Shown here one piece after another: positions 59,227-64,000 of a stretch of DNA of 64,000 nucleotides. Positions within the stretch are counted from its first letter, which is position 1; each line of letters starts with the position of its first letter. A program made the position numbers and the translations under genes. Source of the stretch: Typha latifolia (Eukaryota; Streptophyta; Magnoliopsida; Poales; Typhaceae). The stretch lies in contig CM034099.1 of assembly GCA_019914945.1 (NCBI GenBank), forward strand, positions 6,820,001 through 6,884,000. Direction: 5' to 3'. The notes below the pieces were generated by a model. That model saw only the letters and a program-made list of their open reading frames with translations, searched no databases and was not told the origin of the DNA.

Positions 59227-62200
59227 TCAAATAACAGTATGGTTTACATGATGATTCCATCCTTGAAGAGTAACACGAGGACTGACGCCCTGAGGGGCCT
59301 CAAATGAGATGTTAATTGTCATCTTCTCACCAGGTACAAGTGAGAAATAGTTGTCAGAATAATGGACAGGAAGGATTCTTGTGTCCTCAAAACTTCCTTG
59401 ATTCTTTTCTGCACCATGAACTGAAAAATGAAGGAAAAAAGCAATCCCTGAATCAGATCCATTTATATTGACCACACTAGGGCTTTCAGCTGCGCTTGCG
59501 AGACCAAGGCTTTCATATATTCTCCTCCATACACTACATTCTTGTTTCTGCAGGACGAACTTCTCAATAGATTCTACTGAATTAACGCCGTTTTGAGTGC
59601 CATCAGTGTGATGATTATTTGATTTGAAGACTAGACTTCTAGAATTTGAGTTGACAGACATGTTTTCCACGCGCATTTGCACCTTGTACATGGAACCTGA
59701 AATTGAAACTTGAGAAGTAACCTTCAACGGAATTTTCTTTGTGCGGTACGGTTCCAACAACTTGTAATCGCTTCTAGGAAGATGCAACCAATAAAAGTTC
59801 CGGGAAAGAATTGCAGTGTCTGACAGTCTGAAGAGTTTGAGGAGAAGAAAATAAACTGGCTTTGCATTCTTCATCTTTGGATATTTCATCTCAACTACTT
59901 GCTGTACTTTCTTTGGTGGAACAAATATTTTCTCGGTAACCTTGTAATATGGGCATGTTCCTTCCAGGTCCCAGACTGAAATTTCCACTGCTACATTTGA
60001 AAGTTCATCACGTGAAGTATTTACCACCTGGAAAGAGTTCATTTTTATCATTATTACAGTCATCCAAAAGAAAAAAGGTTTTCACTAATGGATAACAAGA
60101 GATGGACTGGTTCTCTATACCTCTATGAAGTAGGTTGCCAAATTAAGCTGGACGTGTACTGGTTCAGCAGCACAACGGCAACCATAGAAACCGGCAGTTT
60201 GGTCATGAAGATGATCATAAAACTGACCTCGAAGGCCTGTCCATGGATTCTGCGTCTTCCAAATCAGAAGGCCAGTATATTTGGTCCACATTCGAGAAGT
60301 CCATCCTTCCAAAAGAGCTCTATATTGGTCATAATTTACAAGTTGTGCCTGAAAAGGGAATGCATAAATATTTACAATAGGTGGCTGAAATGCATCAAAG
60401 GCTGGCCAGCAAGTCTTCATGAAGGATATATTTCAGTATTCAATTTACTTTACCTTTTCACAGAAGTCATCGAGATTCTTCGGGTGGCCATAAAGTTCAA
60501 TTTGATCATGCACCTTCCCTGGTTTTGAGTAAGGAATGTACTTATGGTACTCCCAAATCGGGTTTGGAACTTCCTCTATGTACCCATCCGATCTCTTGTT
60601 TAGTAATGGAATTTCCCATCCTTCTGAAGGCATCGTAGCTCTAATTGTAGCTGCAACAGGCATCCCCACTGAGCCAACCTCAGGGTTGAACCCATAGCGG
60701 TAGAAATCATCCATGAAGAAAGCTTCTGGACTTTGAATTTCATAAGGACCATCTGTAAAGTTACCTTTTCCATCTGCAAAGCCATCCCACATTGATCCTT
60801 GAATATATATGCGACTTCCATCAAGATATTTGCTTGGATCACTTGAGTCCTGTGAAAAGCCTTCTCCTGGTGTTGTCATTTTTTCTTGAGGCATGAAAAG
60901 TGGATGCAGCTTCAAATCATTTTTGAGAGCTCTATTAATGTCTACTGGTGGTACTTGCTCATTTCCACCTACCCATAGAGCAAGACTAGCATGATTTCTA
61001 AGAAGCCTGACAGTGTCCCTAGCACATAGCATGAAAAGCTCATGGTCTAGAGGCCCATCAGGATTTGACACGGGTACACCTCGTCCATCAACATCTCCAG
61101 TTATCCAGAACTCTTGCCATACCTATATTTTGGTCAAATCTTCTGTTAAGTACAGAAGAATGTACATACTACCATGAACAAATAAATATAGAATTTAGCA
61201 GAAGATATCAATAGCAAATAATAGATAATCCACAAAATACAAGATGACTTCAAATGAGAGCTTTGATAATGTTAGATAACCAGATGTAAAAGCTTGAGTT
61301 TTTAAGCAACAAATCAATAATACATATTATACAATTAACATGCCTCCCTATATACAGCCCTTATACACCATATGTGAACAAACGAAAGAAAACGAATGTA
61401 TGACCCTCCACACTGCACAAGAATATATAATAGAAAATACATATTAAATAGGGTTAAACGAGGTTTGAACTCCAAATCTCTAGAAACCCACTCTAATATC
61501 ATGATTAACCCAAAAGTTTAAGCTTTTAGGTAATGGATTAACAATTTCTATTATACCTTTAGCAGATAAACAAGTGTCATCAAATCTGAAACCTTTTTGT
61601 TATCAGTACACCACTCAGTGCAGTTTCTGCACATTCATATGATACCATTAATCACTTTAAGGAACACAATGATCAATATGCCACTCTTTTAGATGATGTA
61701 TAAACTAAGGTAATTTATCCTGGTTCAGAAATTAATAACACTAACTGTAGAAGAATAGGCCAAAGATCTAGTAATAGTAACTGATCAACAATATGAACAA
61801 ATAGCAGTTCACATAATCATATTGCGTTTTCTACTTAAAATTTACGTCTTCCTCTATTAATTAACACTCAGATGTAACATGACACTTGAGTTCTGTAGAT
61901 ACTCCCAACGAACAACTATGGCCATGCTTAATGACATTGGTTAATTATGGTCAATCAAAAACACAGATAACCATTTTATTGTATAGAGACCTCATGATGG
62001 AATTACTCTGGCATTGGCTCATGAAAATGGACGGGGTTCAATGGTCCATATTCATCTTCTCCCTCATGACAACATAATCCCTGCCTTGTACTGCATGGGC
62101 CTCTAAATACTCTTTGATGAGAAGCAAGATTGCGAGTTGTGTACCAGAGTGCTTTAAATTATAGCAATGCTCGTGGTTGGACCAATAAAGTGGACCTTTT

Positions 62201-62924
62201 TCAAACAGCTATAATTCTTAGTTGCTTACTTTTCATGCTTCCATATGATAAGGAAGGAAATCAGACATGTTAAGATAAGGAAGTTTATTTGATATCTTTC
62301 ATCCTGCAACTATCACCAATAATGGAACACTAGAACTAGGAGAGGAAACATAAGAAATGTTCAAGCTATGTTGATTGTCTCACCAATAATCCATAGACAT
62401 CACAATAATGATAAAATTCAGGCCTCTCAGCTAATCCACCACCCCAGCAACGGAGCATATTAAAGTTCATATCTGCATGAAATTTAATATCCGTCATATA
62501 TCTCTTCTTTGATAGCCGCAAGAGTCCATCTGATAATATCCAGTTCCCTCCACGAATAAAAACAGGTTCACCATTCACCTTGAATAGCCTGAAGATGAAG
62601 CACAATGATTCAGATTCACCATTCACCTTAGAGGAGAGGCTTCTCCATCCACTCCATCTCATGTAATTGTAGAATATGCATTAAAAACCAGAAATCCCAT
62701 TATTTGCAACCAAATGCTCCCTAAGGCAGAAAGATGGTAAAACGTGATTGTTACCTTCCACCAGTAGCAGCATCAATTGTGCTCTCAATCTTGCGGAATC
62801 CAAAGTGATGACTCCAAGAATCAGATGCTCCAAATCCTTTTACATCAACAGTTATTTCAACATTATACAGAGACTGGTTCCCCATGCCATTTGGCCACCA
62901 TAAATTGGGTTTATAGAAGAAAAG
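59227..62924 (-). CDS. EBM: Mannosylglycoprotein endo-beta-mannosidase, GH2 (3' part; 5' exons off window)
   Basis: Plant glycoside hydrolase family 2 enzyme that cuts the Man-beta-1,4-GlcNAc link of N-glycans during glycoprotein turnover, probably in the vacuole. Visible exons, 5' to 3': 62924-62755, 62588-62384, 61122-60454, 60348-60121, 60027-59227; phases agree and give about 690 C-terminal residues of a family near 950. Seen: [16 protein letters not shown] at the end of the sugar-binding/Ig part, [12 protein letters not shown] and [12 protein letters not shown] of the TIM barrel, the presumed acid/base Glu in WVGGNEQ (codon 60958-60960) and presumed nucleophile Glu in [11 protein letters not shown] (codon 60679-60681), then [20 protein letters not shown] and C-terminal beta domains. 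Both catalytic Glu are kept, so the gene looks intact here. Distinguished from beta-mannosidase by this plant-specific sequence set. Sequence 62925-64000 is intron. Confidence 0.92.
61440..61560 (+). mobile_element. SINE-like or other short repeat in mannosidase intron
   Basis: GAGGTTTGAACTCCAAATCTC (B-box-like GGTTTGAACTCC), then CACTCTAATATCATGATTAA and CCCAAAAGTTTAAGCTTTTA match the layout of a short repeat common in plant genomes. Ends and target duplication were not found. A weak partner lies at about 61270-61330. Confidence 0.35.
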
Positions 62925-64000
62925 CTGCAAGTCATTAAAAAAGTAATAATACCCTAATGAGATAAAGGCAGGGGTAAGAGATATACTAAACAGTTGTTAT
63001 GTTACACTTTTTTTTTTGCAATAAACTTGTCTTCAGAAAGAGGTAAAAATAGAACTCATCTAAATGCCTCTCTTTTCACATTGCAATATAATGGCTCCTT
63101 TAATCAATTGATAAAAACTAGATAACCAATTATCAGCATCCTAATCAACAACTAGCCTTTTTCTCTTTAAAATAGCCAAGTTTGATCATAGGACCTTCAC
63201 CACAATCTAATGCTACTTAGAAGAAGCCTATGATTAGGAGGGCAAACAAAAGCCTCCATTAATGGTGGATCATGGTACCATTTAACACAATCAACAAATT
63301 GGTCATTTAAGTGGCCACACTACCTTAACAAAAAGAAAGAAAGATTCTGTGTGCCAGCTGCCACGTACTTCTCCATCCAGACAACTACAAATAAGGGAGT
63401 GGCAAAGACCCTATATAAAGTGATAATGCTCGATCAGCATCAGGTACAAAACAGAACCCACAGAATGTGCCACAAGTGCACATGGCACTTCTTTACTTTA
63501 AGATAAGATAGAGAAGAAAAGGGACACGGGCACTAGGGAGCACCTACTAAAATTTTCAGATCAAGAAAGAGGAAGTTCAAACTCTAGGTGCAGCAGCATC
63601 CCTCCATTCTCTTTGTCAGCTTGCAAGAATATGACGGGATAGCAAAAGCAATGGCTTGAAGACAACTTCTATGCACTCTTCTCAATTAATAACCCACTCT
63701 CTCCCCCTCCCTTTTAATCTTATCCAAGCATTTTGCCAATACCTAGGCATTGCGAGTCTTGTCCATGCCGCGATAATACTTGGCAAAATGACAACAACCA
63801 GGCCTTTCCAATAAATCTGTCTACTACGTGAATCATCACACTTCTCCAATTAGCTAAGCTTATCAAGAATAGCAAGTTTCTAATCAAAAGTTATCATCTT
63901 TCTTTCTTGTCTAGACAATTCCCATGTCTAAAATCTCTGTCCTTCTTTGGACAGGTCTAAATTGTAATTGAGGAGGCCAATTATTCCATTTACCTAGCCT
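62925..64000 (-). other. Intron of the mannosidase gene (5' border off window)
   Basis: The exon at 62924 starts with [10 protein letters not shown] after a clear acceptor (CTTGCAG on the minus strand). I find no further coding block to the right edge; the sequence is AT-rich with no named repeat. Confidence 0.6.

Noticed and set aside
60088..60528. 146-codon + strand frame
   Set aside because: Antisense of mannosidase exons and the intron between them.
62366..62662. Minus-strand frame starting [11 protein letters not shown]
   Set aside because: Only its part after the acceptor at 62588 is coding (GH2 motifs); the start lies in the intron.

Overview
The window is nuclear DNA of a flowering plant. 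Seven genes are split into many short exons by AT-rich introns with GT/GC...AG borders. Chloroplast-targeted proteins, a microtubule motor with a calponin-homology domain, a plant villin and a plant-type endo-beta-mannosidase are all encoded. A piece of chloroplast ndhB sits in an intron. A monocot that is not a grass seems likely from the protein flavour and the AT-rich, TE-littered introns, but this is only an inference; no alignment was possible. All exon borders were joined by hand from splice signals, reading phase and family knowledge, and could be off by a base or two.

Layout, left to right. 1-5903 (-): 5' two thirds of a kinesin-14 with a CH domain; the rest of the motor lies off the left edge. 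5904-11391: 5.5 kb without a gene, holding a SINE-like piece, a GC-rich block, decayed repeats and a 5'-truncated LINE tail. 11392-19213 (+): cytosolic-type NAD kinase, 11 exons, with the ndhB fragment in intron 3 and a GC-AG intron 10. 20677-29778 (+): NTRC, a chloroplast NADPH-thioredoxin reductase fused to thioredoxin, 10 exons, with two MITEs and several tandem duplications in its introns. 34263-45720 (+): villin, 22 exons including an 11-nt micro-exon, preceded by a probable 5'-UTR intron. 47317-52276 (+): FCP1-type CTD phosphatase with BRCT domain (CPL4-like), 8 exons. 53708-57822 (-): UPF0114 membrane protein with a plastid-like leader, 5 exons. 59227-beyond 62924 (-): GH2 endo-beta-mannosidase, the last five exons; the 5' part is off the right edge.

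The genes do not form a pathway. The one suggestive pair is NAD kinase (makes NADP) directly upstream of NTRC (uses NADPH), same strand, 1.46 kb apart; this may be chance. I found no clearly new biological system. The best leads are the ndhB insert whose codon 419 reads as the RNA-edited form, the duplicated splice acceptor in NTRC, the villin micro-exon and NAGNAG acceptor, and hairpins in a villin intron and downstream of the mannosidase stop.
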